NCBI GenBank assembly: GCA_026874595.1
Contig: CM049320.1
Coordinates: forward strand, 42,418,714 to 42,482,713
Direction: 5' to 3'
Length of the DNA: 64,000 nt
From: Sipunculus nudus
Lineage: Eukaryota > Annelida > Sipuncula > Golfingiida > Sipunculidae
Positions 61,941 to 64,000 of the stretch are shown piece after piece. Each line of letters begins with the position of its first letter. Positions within the stretch are counted from its first letter, which is position 1. The notes under the pieces were generated by a model, which did not search any database, had not been told where the DNA came from, and saw only the letters and a list, made by a program, of their open reading frames with translations. The position numbers were made by a program, and so were the translations under genes.

Positions 61941-63214
61941 TTTGGTATCAACGGAAAGTACTTTGCACTGGTAGTCACATGGTATAAAAATCAGAGTGGC
62001 ACAAGTGAGCGTTTTAGAGCAGCCTGATACGACTATTATTCATTTTTTTTAATTTCCCGTGGATTTTAAAGTGTTATATATTTAAAAACGCTTAACAACC
62101 CATCAAGTTTGGTATCAACGGAAAGTAATTTTCACTGGTAGTCACATGGTATATAAATTAGAGTGGCACAAGTGAGCGTTTTAGAGCAGGCGGATACGAC
62201 TAATATTCAATTTTTTTTCAATTTCTCGTTGATTTTCAAGTGTTATATATATTTAAATACGCTTAACAACCCATCAAGTTTGGTATCAACGGAAAGTACT
62301 TTTCACTGGTGGTCCCATGGTATATAAATTAGAGTGGCACAAGTGAGCGTTTTAGAGCAGTCAGATACGACTATTATTCATTTTTTTAATTTCTCTTGGA
62401 TTTAAAAGTGTTATATATCTTTAAATACGCTAAACAACCCATCATGTTTGGTATCAACGGAAAGTACTTTTCACTGGTAGTCCCATGGTATAAAAATCAG
62501 AGTGGCACAAGTGACCATTTTAGAGCAGCCTGATATGACTATCATTCATTTTTTTTAATTTCTCTTGGATATTAAAGTGTTATATATTGTAAAATAAGCT
62601 AAACAACCCATCAAGTTTGGTATCAACGGAAAGTACTTTTCATTGGTAGTCACATGGTATAAAAATCAGAGTGGCACAAGTGAGCGTTTTAGAGCAGTCA
62701 GATACGACTATTATTCATTTTTTTAATTTCTCTTGGATTTTAAAGTGTTATATATTTTAAAATACGCTAAAAAACCCATCAAGTTTGGTATCAACGGAAA
62801 GTACTTTTCACTGGTAGTCCCATGGTATAAAAATTAGAGTGGCACAAGTGAGCGTTTTAGAGCAGTCAGATACGACTATCATCATTTTTTTTAATTTCTC
62901 TTGGATTTTAAAGTGTTATATATTTTAAAATACGCTAAACAACCCATCAAGTTTGGTATCAACGGAAAGTATTTTCATTGGTAGTCACATGGTATAAAAA
63001 TTAGAGTGGCACAATTGAGCGTTTTAGAGCAGTCAGATACGACTATTATTCATTTTTTTTAATTTCTCTTGGAATTTAAAGTGTTATATATTTTAAAATA
63101 CGCTAAACAGCCCATCAAGTTTGGTATCAACGGAAAGTACTTTTCACTGGTAGTCCAGAGGTATAAAAATTAGAGTGGCACAAGTGACCGTTTTAGAGCA
63201 GGCTAATACGACTT

Positions 63215-64000
63215 CAAAATCCAAGAGAAATTAAAAAAATGAATAATAGTCGTATCTGACTGCTCTAAAACGGTCACTTGTGCCACTCTAATTTATATAC
63301 CATGGGACTACCAGTGCAAAGTACTTTCAGTTGATACCAAACTTGATGGGTTCTTTAGCGGATCTAACATTTTATGACCATTTAAAATTCACGCTAAATT
63401 AAAAATTTTAATAATAGTCGTATTTGACTGCTCTAAAACGGTCACTTGTGCCACTCTAATTTTTATACCATATAACTACCAGTAAAAAGTACTTTCCGTT
63501 GATACCAAACTTGATGGGTTGTTTAGCGTATTTAAAGATATATAACACTTTTAAATCCAATAGAAATTAAAAAAATGAATAATAGTCGCATTTGACTGCT
63601 CTAAAACGGTCACTTGTGCCACTCTACAATTCATACCATGTAAATACCAGTAAAAAGTACTTTCCGTTGATACCAAACTTGATGGGTTCTTTAGCGTATT
63701 TAAAGATATAAAACACTTTAAAATTCACGCTAAATTAAAAAAAAAAATGTTGATACCAAACTGGATGGGTTCTTTGGCGTATTTTAAGATATAAAACACT
63801 TTAAAATTCACGCTAAATTAAAAAAAAATTGAATAATAGTCGCATTTGATTGCTCTAAAACGGTCACTTGTGCCACTCTGAAATTTATCCCATGTGAATA
63901 CCAGTAAAAAGTACTTTCCGTTGATAACAAACTTGATGGGTTGTTTAGCGTATTTAAATATATATAACACTTTAAAATCAACGCGAAATTTAAAAAAAAA
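63215..64000 (-). repeat. Satellite continuing in inverted orientation to the window end
   Basis: From 63215 the same monomers read on the opposite strand (for example GGTCACTTGTGCCACTCTAA…, CTTTCCGTTGATACCAAAC). About 4.5 monomers are visible. One is shortened by deletion near 63745, and one has an aberrant segment near 63361. Confidence 0.93.

Larger units (their letters stand above)
53123..63214 (+). repeat. ~170-bp AT-rich satellite array, about 60 monomers
   Basis: The marker TGGCACAAGTG recurs about every 169-171 bp throughout. Each monomer has two conserved blocks, AACCCATCAAGTTTGGTATC…CGGAAAG and AGAGTGGCACAAGTGA…GTTTTAGAGCAGTC, separated by AT-rich, length-variable DNA. Two variants exist in the spacer: TTTAGCGTGAATTTTAAAG (mainly the left part) and TTTCTCTTGGATTTTAAAG (right part). 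No gene is inside; the identical small frames at 57751 and 61264 are satellite read-through. Confidence 0.97.

Noticed and set aside
53123..64000. Regularly spaced repeats resembling a CRISPR array
   Set aside because: The units are contiguous ~170-bp monomers without unique spacers, in a eukaryotic context: a satellite.

Overview
The window is animal nuclear DNA. It is AT-rich, carries one intron-containing gene with GT-AG splice sites, and is otherwise dominated by non-autonomous DNA transposons, Helitron-like elements, microsatellites and a large satellite array. The gene's sequence and the repeat style (Helitron-like ends, ~180-330 bp internal tandem units, many hAT-like and TA-flanked MITEs) fit a spiralian, most likely a bivalve mollusc. 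That placement is inference; nothing in the window proves the species. I see no rRNA, tRNA or CRISPR array and no prokaryotic operon.

Layout. 1-20.8 kb is gene-poor: an hAT-like MITE (2179-2662), a ~276-bp tandem block (3040-4515), a Helitron-like element (4586-5420), a 2.1-kb element with a 9-bp target duplication that carries two nested insertions (8181-10282), two related long-TIR elements (10963-12042, 12413-13017), and copies of a ~330-bp repeat family ('family 1', ending in an AGCTCAG/CTGAGCT hairpin). 20.9-30.7 kb on the minus strand holds the one confident gene, an SLC35E2-type nucleotide-sugar/triose-phosphate-transporter-family protein. Six coding exons join without a frame break into 453 residues. 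Its introns carry Helitron-like DNA and clusters of TGACCT half-sites. 32.8-35.0 kb is a decayed DIRS-like tyrosine-recombinase retrotransposon with inverted termini. 36.9-49.7 kb has further Helitron-like copies, family-1 tandem arrays, hAT-like and pogo-like elements. 50.5-52.4 kb is bounded by long inverted repeats, and a short unrecognised reading frame lies at 52.84-53.06 kb.

53.1-64.0 kb (window end) is an uninterrupted satellite with a ~170-bp monomer. About 60 monomers lie in one orientation, including a two-copy ~3.51-kb higher-order block of about 21 monomers. At ~63,214 the array switches strand and continues inverted.

The most distinctive points are: (1) the satellite with its duplication junction and head-to-head inversion; (2) a 12-bp palindrome, GGTGGCGCCACC, seen about a dozen times in several otherwise different repeat families, sometimes set next to CTAG like a Helitron 3' terminus; (3) a three-level nested insertion whose empty site is preserved 5 kb away; (4) the DIRS-like remnant. 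No enzymatic pathway or defence system is encoded here.
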